This document shows positions 9,360 through 16,971 of a stretch of 64,000 nt of DNA, piece by piece; position 1 is the stretch's first letter; each line of letters begins with the position of its first letter. The notes beneath the pieces are model-generated. The model was not told where the DNA came from, did no database searches, and saw only the letters and a list, made by a program, of their open reading frames with translations. The stretch lies in assembly GCA_034522155.1 (NCBI GenBank), contig JAXHLP010000013.1, positions 1-64,000 on the forward strand, written 5' to 3'. Source of the DNA: Salinilacustrithrix sp034522155 (GTDB taxonomy: Bacteria; Actinomycetota; Acidimicrobiia; Acidimicrobiales; Salinilacustritrichaceae). The position numbers and the translations under genes are program-made.

Positions 9360-10739
9360 GTGACGAAGGACGCCATGGACCTGATCCGCGGGGCCGTCGG
9401 TACCAACGACGTGGTGCCCGGCGAGCAGGCGCCCGAGGACCTGACCCACGACGAGGCGTTGGGCATCGACCCGGCGGTGCCCGCCTGCGTCGTGTATCCG
9501 CGCTCGACGGCCGAGGTCGCCGCCGTCCTGGCCGCATGCGACGGCGCAGGAGTGCCGGTGACCGCCCGGGGTGCCGGTACCGGCCTGTCCGGGGCAGCGG
9601 TCCCCGATCCCGACGGCGTCCTGTTGTCTCTCGAGCAGATGGCCGAGATCGTCGAGATCGACACCGAGAACCTCGTCGCGGTCGTGCAACCCGGCGTGAC
9701 CCTCGAACAGCTCGATGCCGCGCTCGAACCGCTCGGGCTCGTCTACCCGGTGTTCCCCGGGGAGTACTCGGCGAGCCTCGGCGGCAACGTCGCCACCAAC
9801 GCCGGGGGCATGCGCGCCGTCAAGTACGGGGTCACCCGGCATCAGGTGCTGGGCCTCGAGGCCGTCCTGGCGTCGGGCGAGGTGATCCGGACCGGCGGTC
9901 GGTACGTCAAGGGCTCGACCGGCTACGACCTCACCCAGCTCGTCGTCGGCTCGGAGGGCACGCTGGCGGTGGTGACCGAGGCCATCCTGCGGCTCCACCC
10001 GCGCCTACCCGAGCGGGGCACGGTGCTGGCGCCGTTCGCGACGCTCGACGAGGTCAGCACGGCGGTGCCGCGCATCGTGGCCAGCGGCGTCGGGCCGATG
10101 GTGCTCGAGTACATCGACCTGGTGACCATGGCGGCGATGGTCGACCAGCTCGACGTGCGCCTCGGCGTGCCCGACGAGGTGAAGCAGACGGCGCTGGCCT
10201 ACCTGGTGGTCCAAGTGGAGCAGTCCACCGAGGACCGCCTCGACGAGGACGTGTCGGCGGTCGCGACCCAGCTCGCCGACCTCGGTGCGATGGAGGTGTA
10301 CGTGTTGCCGGCGAACGCGGCCACCGAGCTGATCGAGGCGCGCGAGAAGGCGTTCTGGCTGGCCAAGGGCGCCGGCGCCGACGACATCATCGACGTCGTC
10401 GTGCCCCGGGCCTGCATCCCGGCGTTCCTCAGCGGCGTCACCGAGCTGGCCGGCGAGCACGAGTCGTGGGTGGCCGGCTGCGGCCACGCGGGCGACGGCA
10501 ACGTGCACCTGTCGGTCTTCCAACCCGACCCCGAGAGACGGAAGGCGCTGCTGACCGAGCTGTTCTCGCTCGGCATCGAGCTGGGCGGGACGATCTCGGG
10601 AGAGCACGGCCTCGGCCGGACGAAGAGCTCGTACTACACCGCGCTCGCCGACCCCGCCGAGCTCGCGCTGATGCGCCGGATCAAGCACGCCTTCGACCCC
10701 AACGGCGTGCTCAATCCCGGTGTCATCTTCGACAGCTGA
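9360..10739 (+). CDS. FAD-linked 2-hydroxyacid oxidase, GlcD family
   Basis: A 459-residue flavoenzyme expected to oxidise a 2-hydroxy acid such as glycolate or D-lactate to the 2-oxo acid. It has the PCMH-type FAD-binding domain in the first 220 residues (VTARGAGTGLSG, then a PGEYSASLGGNVATNAGG loop) and the FAD-oxidase C-terminal domain ending in GTISGEHGLGRTK, where the conserved His-rich GCGHAGDGNVH also occurs. Length fits GlcD (about 450-500). The GTG start at 9360 has GAGG seven bases upstream. The next gene is a ThDP enzyme 40 bases downstream on the same strand, which suggests that the oxo-acid product is passed on for decarboxylation. No GlcE or GlcF partner is nearby. The substrate is not determined. 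Confidence 0.9.
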   Translation: MTKDAMDLIRGAVGTNDVVPGEQAPEDLTHDEALGIDPAVPACVVYPRSTAEVAAVLAACDGAGVPVTARGAGTGLSGAAVPDPDGVLLSLEQMAEIVEIDTENLVAVVQPGVTLEQLDAALEPLGLVYPVFPGEYSASLGGNVATNAGGMRAVKYGVTRHQVLGLEAVLASGEVIRTGGRYVKGSTGYDLTQLVVGSEGTLAVVTEAILRLHPRLPERGTVLAPFATLDEVSTAVPRIVASGVGPMVLEYIDLVTMAAMVDQLDVRLGVPDEVKQTALAYLVVQVEQSTEDRLDEDVSAVATQLADLGAMEVYVLPANAATELIEAREKAFWLAKGAGADDIIDVVVPRACIPAFLSGVTELAGEHESWVAGCGHAGDGNVHLSVFQPDPERRKALLTELFSLGIELGGTISGEHGLGRTKSSYYTALADPAELALMRRIKHAFDPNGVLNPGVIFDS

Positions 10740-10779
10740 TCGACCCCGACCAGCGCTGCCCACCCCGAGAGGAGTCCCA

Positions 10780-12333
10780 TTGAACGGAGCCCGAGCACTG
10801 ATCCGCACCCTGGCGGATGCCGGCGTCGACACCTGCTTCGCCAACCCCGGCACGTCCGAGATGCACTTCGTGGCGGCGCTCGACGACGTACCCGAGATGC
10901 GCGCCGTGCTCGCCCTCTTCGAGGGTGTCGCGACCGGTGCCGCCGACGGCTACGCACGCATGGCGGACCGGCCTGCAGCCACGCTCCTCCATCTCGGCTC
11001 AGGGCTCGGCAACGGCCTGGCCAACCTCCACAACGCCCGCCGGGCCGCGTCGCCGATGGTCAACGTCGTCGGCGACCACGCGACCTACCACGCTCGCTAC
11101 GACGCACCCCTGCAGTCCGACATCGCCACCGTCGCCCGGAACGTCTCCTCGTGGGTGGTCCGGCCGCAGACCCCCTCAGGGGTGGCACGAGCTGCGGCGG
11201 AAGCCGTGGCCGTGGCCACCTCGCCACCGGGCGAGGTGGCCACGTTGATTCTTCCCGCCGATGCCTCGTGGGGCGACGGCGCCACGCCGGTGGCACCGAT
11301 CGAACCGACGCCGGCGCGCGACGTGCCCGACGACGTGGTGGCGACCGTCGCCGACGCCGTGTCCTCGGGCGAGAAGACGATCGTGCTCTGTGGCGGGTCG
11401 GCGCTGCGCACTGACGGGCTCCGAGCCGCCAATCGCATCGGGAACGCCACGGGCGCCACGGTGCTGGGCGAGACCTTTCCGGCGCGGCTGCAGCGGGGAG
11501 CGGGGGTGCCGGCGCTCGACCGGCTGGCGTACCTGGCCGAGTTCGCCGCGATGCAGCTCGAGGGCGCCCGCCACCTCGTGCTGGTCGACGCCAAGGCGCC
11601 GGCGTCGTTCTTCGCCTATCCCGACAAGGCGAGCGACCTGGTCCCCTCGGGTTGCGCCGTGCACATCCTCGCCCACGCCACCGACGACGCGATCGGTGCA
11701 CTGGAGGCCCTCGCCGACCGGGTCGCGCCCGGCACCGACCCGGTCCTGCCCGAGCCGTCGCGTCCGTCGGCCCCCACCGGCGAGCTGACCGCCGAATCCG
11801 TGGCCCAGGCACTGGGGGCGCTCATGCCCGACGACTGCGTGGTGGTGGACGAGTCCAACACCTCCGGGCTCTGGGCCCCGGGGGCGACCGCCGGGTGCCC
11901 GCCCCACGACTGGCTGACCCTCACGGGCGGCGCGATCGGCATGGGGATGCCGATGGCCACCGGCGCCGCGGTCGGCGCACCTGGCCGTCCCGTCATCAAC
12001 CTCGAGGCCGACGGCAGCGCCATGTACACCCTCCAGGCGCTGTGGACCCAGGCCCGAGAAGAGCTGGATGTGACGACGATCGTGTTCTCGAACTCGTCCT
12101 ACGCGGTGCTCGACCTGGAGCTCTCCCGAGTGGGTGCCAGCGATCCCGGCCCCAAGGCCAGGTCCATGCTCGACCTCACCCGCCCCGACCTCGACTTCGT
12201 GGCGCTGAGCGAGGGCTGCGGCGTTCCCGCCACCCGGGCATCGACCGGCGAAGAGATGACCGCCGCACTCCGCCACGCCCTGTCCGACCCCGGGCCACAC
12301 CTCATCGACGCCGTCATCCCCCGAGCCGTCTGA
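10780..12333 (+). CDS. thiamine diphosphate enzyme, acetolactate synthase / benzoylformate decarboxylase-like
   Basis: A 517-residue ThDP-dependent protein. The N-terminal PYR domain has FANPGTSEM and LFEGVATGAADGYARM, placing the catalytic Glu. A central Rossmann-like domain follows, then a PP domain with the ThDP/Mg motif EADGS...IVFSN (DG to N spacing about 25). The family covers acetolactate synthases, benzoylformate decarboxylase and other 2-oxo-acid decarboxylases. The absence of a regulatory small subunit and the hydroxyacid-oxidase neighbour favour a catabolic decarboxylase. I chose the TTG at 10780 because GAGAGGAG ends five bases before it. The longer frame would overlap the preceding gene and adds a non-conserved Pro/Arg tail. 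Confidence 0.82.
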   Translation: MNGARALIRTLADAGVDTCFANPGTSEMHFVAALDDVPEMRAVLALFEGVATGAADGYARMADRPAATLLHLGSGLGNGLANLHNARRAASPMVNVVGDHATYHARYDAPLQSDIATVARNVSSWVVRPQTPSGVARAAAEAVAVATSPPGEVATLILPADASWGDGATPVAPIEPTPARDVPDDVVATVADAVSSGEKTIVLCGGSALRTDGLRAANRIGNATGATVLGETFPARLQRGAGVPALDRLAYLAEFAAMQLEGARHLVLVDAKAPASFFAYPDKASDLVPSGCAVHILAHATDDAIGALEALADRVAPGTDPVLPEPSRPSAPTGELTAESVAQALGALMPDDCVVVDESNTSGLWAPGATAGCPPHDWLTLTGGAIGMGMPMATGAAVGAPGRPVINLEADGSAMYTLQALWTQAREELDVTTIVFSNSSYAVLDLELSRVGASDPGPKARSMLDLTRPDLDFVALSEGCGVPATRASTGEEMTAALRHALSDPGPHLIDAVIPRAV

Positions 12334-12488
12334 GAACGACCATCCGTCCCATCGAAAGCACCTTGGCGAGCGAGGGACGGGTCTCGCGATCAGCAGCCGC
12401 CCGCGGATCCCAGATCGGTGTGGCGATGATCCTCGCTACCCGGCAGGGACTTCAGCATTCGGGACGCCTGCGGTGCCGCCGTAGGCTC

Positions 12489-12545
12489 CGGTCCGGCGAT
12501 GGGGCTCGCCAGAAACGCCGATTGAAGGCTGATGGCTCCTACCGA
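12489..12545 (+). promoter_or_regulatory. fluoride riboswitch (crcB RNA motif)
   Basis: The sequence folds as the known fluoride aptamer. GGCGATGGGGCTCGCC at 12495-12510 forms the first hairpin. A GCC/GGC hairpin follows around GATTGAA, then the diagnostic 3' segment GCTGATGGCTCCTAC. GGT at 12490 can pair with ACC at 12541 to close the outer stem. It lies 17 bases before the crcB start codon, and the crcB ribosome binding site is just 3' of it. Translational control is therefore the likely mechanism. Confidence 0.9.
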
Positions 12546-12562
12546 CGGAACGGGAGTTCGCC

Positions 12563-12928
12563 TTGCAGACTGCCTGGATAGCCTTGGCCGGAGCCATCGG
12601 CGCGGTGGCCCGCTACCGGATCGGGCTCGCAATCGGTGTCCGGTCGTCGTTCCCCTGGGCGACCCTTTGGGTGAACGTCGTCGGGTCCTTCTTGCTGGCC
12701 TTCGTTCTCGCAGGACCTGCGACCTCTCGATGGTCACCGGTCACGACCGCAGCAGTCGCCGTCGGTCTTCTCGGAGCTTTCACCACGTTCTCGACCTTCG
12801 GTTACGAGACGATCATCCTCCTGCGTACCGGTCGGGTGCACATGGCGGTCGTGTACGTGTTGGTCTCTCTCGTCGGCGGTCTAGGTGCTGCGGGGCTCGG
12901 ATACATCTTCGGTCGGGGCCTGGCTTGA
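12563..12928 (+). CDS. crcB: fluoride channel CrcB/Fluc
   Basis: A 121-residue membrane protein with four predicted helices, the normal size for one Fluc subunit. It exports fluoride as a dual-topology dimer. Family motifs are visible: GAIGAVARYRIG at the N-terminus, WVNVVGSFLLAF in helix 2 and the GLLGAFTTFSTFGYE pore segment in helix 3 with its polar Thr/Ser and Phe track. The TTG start at 12563 is supported by GGAG six bases upstream. The fluoride riboswitch directly before it both confirms the function and predicts induction by fluoride. Only one crcB copy is present here, which is enough if it forms a homodimer. Confidence 0.95.
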   Translation: MQTAWIALAGAIGAVARYRIGLAIGVRSSFPWATLWVNVVGSFLLAFVLAGPATSRWSPVTTAAVAVGLLGAFTTFSTFGYETIILLRTGRVHMAVVYVLVSLVGGLGAAGLGYIFGRGLA

Positions 12929-13029
12929 GGCACCAGCCGCTCGCGATCCCAGTTCGCTCCACCTCCTCGACCTCACCTCGCCCCGCTGACAGTGCTGTTG
13001 CGCGGTCGAATCGTGAAGGGCGGGTGTGC

Positions 13030-13297
13030 GCTACCGCGTGCGCCTCGAGTGGCCGAGCGAAGAGGTGGCCTGGCCGCCGTCGCACTGCTCGCGTAGGAGA
13101 TGGGCGATCTGGGTGCCGTCCTCGATGCCTTCGGCGAGGGTTTCGAAGCCGAGGGTCTTGCCGAGTTGCACGAGCATGCGGGTGAGGGCGTCGGCCTCGG
13201 GTGACGCCGCGATGGATTGGATGAACGACCGGTCGATCTTCAGCGCGTCGACCGGGAACTGCTGGAGGCTGGCCAGCGACCAATACCCCGCGTTGGG
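13030..13297 (-). pseudogene. EAL-domain phosphodiesterase remnant, frameshifted
   Basis: Reading the minus strand from 13297 gives GYWSLASLQQFPVDALKIDR, then an acidic loop and ETLAEGIED, which are the second half of an EAL domain. A TAA at 13298-13300 blocks the frame just upstream, exactly where the conserved DDFGTGYSSL should begin. Near 13067-13072 one G appears to be missing: CAGGCCACC replaces the expected CAGGGCCACC, and the next frame reads GHLFARPLEA, the usual EAL C-terminus. The EAL motif itself and the first half are absent. This is a decayed c-di-GMP phosphodiesterase fragment. Confidence 0.8.
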
Positions 13298-13398
13298 TTA
13301 TCTGCAACCCGAACAGCTTCACCGTGCAGCCGACCAGCCCCCGGAGGAACGAGCGAGATCTGTAGTCGGGGCGGTCCCACTACGTGGTACGCAGATCG

Positions 13399-14315
13399 CT
13401 ACCGCGCCGTACGCCGTCGCACGACCTCGTACAGCGCGAGGGCGCCGGCCACGCTCACGTTGAGCGACTCGACCGCGCCGGCCATGGGCACGCTGGCCAC
13501 CACATCGCAGCGCTCGCCGGCCAGGCGACCGAGCCCCCGTCCCTCGGCACCCACGACCACGACGACCGGGCCATCGACGGGTGGCAGATCGTGGATGGAG
13601 ACCGAACCGCCCATGTCGAGCCCCACGGTCAGCGCCCCACGCTCGGTGACCTGCTTGAGTGCCGCCGGCAGCCCGCCGACGACGGCGAAGCGGAGGTGCT
13701 CGACCGCGCCCGCCGCCGCCTTGGTCACCGCCGGGGTGACGTGCACCGCCCGGTGACGGGGCAGCACGACACCGGTGACGCCGGCGCACTCGGCCGTGCG
13801 GAGCAGCGCGCCGAGGTTGCCCGGATCGGTGATGCCGTCGCAGGCGAGCAGGAACGGTGCCGGCTGCTGCGACGGCGCGTCGGGCGGCAGGAGATCGTCG
13901 AGGCTCTCCTCGGGCAAGGGCGCAGCCCGGGCGACGACGCCCTGAGGCGCCGAAGTCCGGGCGACCGAGGCGAGCTTCGACCGGCCGACCTCCTGGACCG
14001 ACACCGAGTACTGGGCCGCGAGCTCGCGGATGTCGGCGAGCTCGCCTGCACCGTCGCGCTCGGTGGACACCAGCATCTCGTGGGTCCGGCGGCGCCCCGC
14101 GAGCAGGAGCTCGCGGACCGCGTGGACGCCTTCGACCTGTTCGCCGCCGAGTCCGGTGCCCGAGCTCGAACCGGTCCCCTTCGGGACCGGGCCGAGTGCC
14201 CGGCGGGCGACCGCCCTTGCCGCGGCTGCCGCCCGATCGCTTGCCGCGGACGGCCCTGTTGCTTGGGACGGCCCTTGCCCCCCTTGGGCGGGTTCGGACG
14301 TCGGTTCTTGCTCAT
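13399..14315 (-). CDS. rlmB: 23S rRNA 2'-O-methyltransferase, TrmH/RlmB family, probable frameshift near N-terminus
   Basis: SpoU-family methyltransferase. The frame ending at 13399 has the substrate-binding domain (GEQVEGVHAVRELL) and the SPOUT knot with LACDGITDPGNLGALLRTAE, GAEGRGLG and SVPMAGAVESLNVSVA. The best start, ATG at 14315, has GGGAGG just upstream and overlaps the ispF stop as ATGA. It begins a basic tail (MSKNRRPNPPKGGKG) in a different frame from the catalytic part. One missing base between about 14150 and 14290, for example in CAAGGGCGG, would join them. The catalytic frame has no good start of its own. The rRNA target is inferred; tRNA is also possible. Order next to ispF-ispD matches M. 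tuberculosis Rv3579c. Confidence 0.8.
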
Positions 14316-14791
14316 GGTTCCTCCCGTTCCAGCAGGGCGACGGCCCAGCACGCGACACCTTCACCGCGGCCGAGCGTGCCCAGGCCCTCGGGGCGCTTGC
14401 CCTTGACGGTCACGGGCCCGCCGGCCGCGCCCGAGAGGCGTTCCTCCATCTGGTCGCGGTGGGGGCCGATCCTGGGTCGATCGCAGACCACGGAGGAGTC
14501 GACGTTGGCCACGGTCCAGCCGGCAGCGCGGAGCTCGTCGCCGACGGCGCGGAGCAGCTCGATGCTGTCAGCCCCGGCCAGGGCGGGATCGGTGTCGGGG
14601 AAGTGCGACCCGATGTCGCCCAGCCCGGCGGCGCCGAGCAACGCGTCGGTCACGGCGTGGGCGATCACATCGCTGTCGGAGTGGCCGACGAGTCCCGGCC
14701 CGGGGAAGGTGACGCCACCGAGGACCATCGGACGCTCCGGATCGTCGCTCACCGGGTGCACGTCGAACCCCATGCCCACACGACCGGTCAC
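14312..14791 (-). CDS. ispF: 2-C-methyl-D-erythritol 2,4-cyclodiphosphate synthase
   Basis: A 159-residue enzyme of the MEP isoprenoid pathway that cyclises CDP-ME 2-phosphate with loss of CMP. The DVH metal-binding motif is at residues 10-12, HSDSDV provides the second His, and GDIGSHFPDTD and RPEGLGTLGRGEGV close the active site. Length is typical for the trimeric enzyme. The GTG start at 14791 overlaps the ispD stop (GTGA) and the 3' end overlaps the rlmB start (ATGA), so ispD-ispF-rlmB is one tightly coupled operon. No fusion with ispD is present, unlike in some proteobacteria. Confidence 0.96.
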   Translation of the reverse strand: MTGRVGMGFDVHPVSDDPERPMVLGGVTFPGPGLVGHSDSDVIAHAVTDALLGAAGLGDIGSHFPDTDPALAGADSIELLRAVGDELRAAGWTVANVDSSVVCDRPRIGPHRDQMEERLSGAAGGPVTVKGKRPEGLGTLGRGEGVACWAVALLEREEP

Positions 14792-15471
14792 GATGTCCCT
14801 CCCGGCGCGGCCACCCCGGCTCGACTCGCGAGGACGGAATCGAGCGCCGCGGCGTCCGCGGCGTGGGTCAGCTTCGTGTTGGTCGCTTCGCCCTCGACCA
14901 CGTCGACGGTGAACCCGACCTGCTCGGCCAGCGTCGCGTCGTCGGTGGCGTCAGCCCCGGACGCGTGGGCCGAACGGAGCACGGCGCGCCGGAAGCCCTG
15001 CGGAGTCTGTACCGCGACCAGCTCGTCGCGATCGACGACCCCACCCGTGCGGCGGCGGAGCGTGTCGGTCACGGCCACGCCGGGGACCACGGCATCGGCG
15101 CCGTCGGCCACGGCGGCGACGACCCGGGCGAACAACGCCGACGACGCCGCCGGCCGGGCGGCATCGTGCACGAGCACGATCTGCACGGCGTCGGGCACGG
15201 CAGCGAGACCGGCCCGGACCGACTCGGCACGCGTCGCGCCGCCAGCCACGACCGCGTCGACCCCCGGGACGGTGTGGCCGGGGTCGTCGGTATCTGCAGT
15301 GGGGAGCACGACGACCACGCCGTCGGAGACGCCGACCGCCGCTGCCACCGACCAGTCGAGCACGCGGCGACCGGCCAGCTCGGTGTACTGCTTGGCGCCC
15401 CCGAAGCGCGTACCGCCGCCGCCGGCGACGACGACGGTCCAGACAGCACCAGTGGTGGGCGCAACGGGCAC
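14788..15471 (-). CDS. ispD: 2-C-methyl-D-erythritol 4-phosphate cytidylyltransferase
   Basis: A 227-residue nucleotidyltransferase that makes CDP-ME in the MEP pathway. The CTP-binding loop near residues 16-28 reads AGGGGTRFGGAKQY; the usual family form is GxGxRxGxxxPKQ, so the Pro before KQ is replaced by Ala. LVHDAARP and VQTPQGFR are conserved substrate-site segments, and ATDDATLAEQVG completes the acceptor pocket. The GTG start at 15471 has no ribosome binding site. It is the first gene of ispD-ispF-rlmB and is divergent from a Crp-family gene 85 bases away. The M. tuberculosis neighbours carD and cysS are not here. Confidence 0.94.
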   Translation of the reverse strand: MPVAPTTGAVWTVVVAGGGGTRFGGAKQYTELAGRRVLDWSVAAAVGVSDGVVVVLPTADTDDPGHTVPGVDAVVAGGATRAESVRAGLAAVPDAVQIVLVHDAARPAASSALFARVVAAVADGADAVVPGVAVTDTLRRRTGGVVDRDELVAVQTPQGFRRAVLRSAHASGADATDDATLAEQVGFTVDVVEGEATNTKLTHAADAAALDSVLASRAGVAAPGGTS

Positions 15472-15543
15472 GCGCTGCAGCGTAGGTCTGATCGGCCCGC
15501 CTGGCGGCGGTGACGCCCTTCACGTGCACTGGATCGTGTGGCC

Positions 15544-15549
15544 TAGATT
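15544..15549 (+). promoter_or_regulatory. -10-like box TAGATT, leaderless promoter of the Crp-family gene
   Basis: TAGATT lies seven bases before the GTG at 15557, where transcription would begin on the start codon. No Shine-Dalgarno sequence is present. A convincing -35 was not seen. Confidence 0.5.
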
Positions 15550-15556
15550 CGCCGCC

Positions 15557-16216
15557 GTGGCCGACCGGGACCTCATCGCGCAGTGCGACCTCTTCCACGA
15601 CCTCACCGAAGCAGAGCTCGATGGCATCGTGGGCGCGGCCACGGTGCGCGACCTGCGGCGTGGCGACGTCCTCTTCGGCGAGGAGGACGAGTCGAACGAG
15701 TTGTTCCTGGTCGACGACGGCCGCATCGCCATGACCCAGCGGTCGATCGACGGTCGCGAGTCGGTGATCGCGCTGATGGAGCGCGGCGACCTGTTCGGCG
15801 AGATGCCCCTCTTCGACGGTCTGGGGCGCTCGACCGAGGCCCGGGCGCTCGAACCGTCGAAGGTGACCATCATCGGCTACGACCCGGTCCGGGCCATGTA
15901 CGAGGCCCGACCCACCCTGCTGTGGAACGTCGTGTCGATGCTGTCGCAACGGCTCCGCGCCACCGACGCCGCCCTGGCCGACTCGGTGTTCCTCGACGTC
16001 ACCGGACGCACCGCCAAGCGGCTGCTCGAACTGGCCGGCGACGACGACGAATTCGTCCTGCCCGTGACCCAGGAAGAGCTGGCCGGCATGGTGGGCGCGT
16101 CGCGCGAGCGGGTCAACAAGGCGATCGCCAGCTTCGTGAAGCTCGGCTGGCTCGATCAGCGCGACCGGCGCTACGTGATCACCGACCGCGAGCAGCTCAC
16201 CCGCCGAGCCACGTGA
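15557..16216 (+). CDS. Crp/Fnr-family transcriptional regulator
   Basis: A 219-residue regulator. Residues of roughly 10-120 form a cyclic-nucleotide-binding-type beta barrel with GDVLFGEEDESNELFLVDDG and ERGDLFGEMPLFDG; FGEMP is the phosphate-binding-cassette region. After the dimerisation helix, residues of about 150-215 hold the Crp winged helix with VTQEELAGMVGASRERVNKA as the helix-turn-helix. No Fnr-type cysteine cluster is visible, so cAMP or another nucleotide is a more likely signal than oxygen. It resembles mycobacterial Crp. The GTG at 15557 matches a leaderless start. Its 3' end overlaps the convergent hydrolase gene by 20 bases. Confidence 0.9.
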   Translation: MADRDLIAQCDLFHDLTEAELDGIVGAATVRDLRRGDVLFGEEDESNELFLVDDGRIAMTQRSIDGRESVIALMERGDLFGEMPLFDGLGRSTEARALEPSKVTIIGYDPVRAMYEARPTLLWNVVSMLSQRLRATDAALADSVFLDVTGRTAKRLLELAGDDDEFVLPVTQEELAGMVGASRERVNKAIASFVKLGWLDQRDRRYVITDREQLTRRAT

Positions 16217-16862
16217 CCACACGCCGCCACGCATCGGCGGCGTAGTCGGCACGATGATCGTCCCGGCTCGGGTCGTGCACGAACCCGTGCCGAGCACCGG
16301 CGTAGCGCACGACCTCGGCACCCGCGTCCTCGAGGGCGTCGACGTCGTCGACCGGGGTCCACTCGTCGGCCGTGCCGATGACCGCCAGCACGGGGGACGC
16401 CCCGTCGGCCCGGACCGCGTCGAGCGGTTCACGGTGGTGCTCGCTCTGCCACCGCTCGGGCACGCGGATCATCCCGTAGAACGCGGCGACCCGGTCGAAA
16501 CGGCCGGTGGCGGACGCCTTCAGGGCGTACATGCCACCCATGCAGAACCCGATGATCCCGACCTGGTCGTGGCCGGTGGCGTCAGCGGCGGCGGTCAGGT
16601 CGCCGAGCACGTCGCCGTCGGCCAGCGTGCCGACCGAGGCCAGCCGCTCTTCGAGGGTCAGGGATTCGCGGCCGGGCCAGGGCTCGGGGGCGCACACCGA
16701 CCAGGCGTGCTCGTCGGCGAGGGTCTGGCACAGGTCGTCGAACAACGGCCGCAACCCGCCGATGTCGGGCGCGACGACCACGCCCCGGCTCGTCGCCCGC
16801 CCGTCCGCCGGCGTGGATCGATACGCAGGCGTGTCACTGGGCAACGCGATCTGCTGCGTCAT
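16197..16862 (-). CDS. dienelactone hydrolase family protein
   Basis: A 221-residue alpha/beta hydrolase. The family triad is visible: Cys nucleophile in GFCMGG, Asp in GTADEWTP and His in ARHGFVHD. VVVAPDIGGLRP supplies the oxyanion-region strand. Dienelactone hydrolases act on cyclic dienelactones, but most members in genomes like this have unknown ester or lactone substrates. No aromatic-degradation genes lie nearby, so I do not assign clcD. The ATG at 16862 begins MTQQIALPS; no strong ribosome binding site is seen. It overlaps the end of the convergent Crp-family gene. Confidence 0.88.
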   Translation of the reverse strand: MTQQIALPSDTPAYRSTPADGRATSRGVVVAPDIGGLRPLFDDLCQTLADEHAWSVCAPEPWPGRESLTLEERLASVGTLADGDVLGDLTAAADATGHDQVGIIGFCMGGMYALKASATGRFDRVAAFYGMIRVPERWQSEHHREPLDAVRADGASPVLAVIGTADEWTPVDDVDALEDAGAEVVRYAGARHGFVHDPSRDDHRADYAADAWRRVVTWLGG

Positions 16863-16944
16863 CCCGGTGTTTCTACTCCACCGCTCCGAGGGAGGCGCCA
16901 GCCGATCGGTCACACGGACCGTGACCAACAGCTCCGGCCAACGG

Positions 16945-16971
16945 GAAGTTGTCGACGCAGCAGGCAACTTC
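16945..16971 (-). terminator. putative terminator hairpin after disA
   Basis: GAAGTTG and CAACTTC form a perfect seven-base-pair stem with a 13-base loop, overlapping the disA stop codon. There is no clear U-tract, so efficiency is uncertain. A second inverted repeat, GGTCAC-N7-GTGACC, lies at 16908-16926. Confidence 0.4.
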
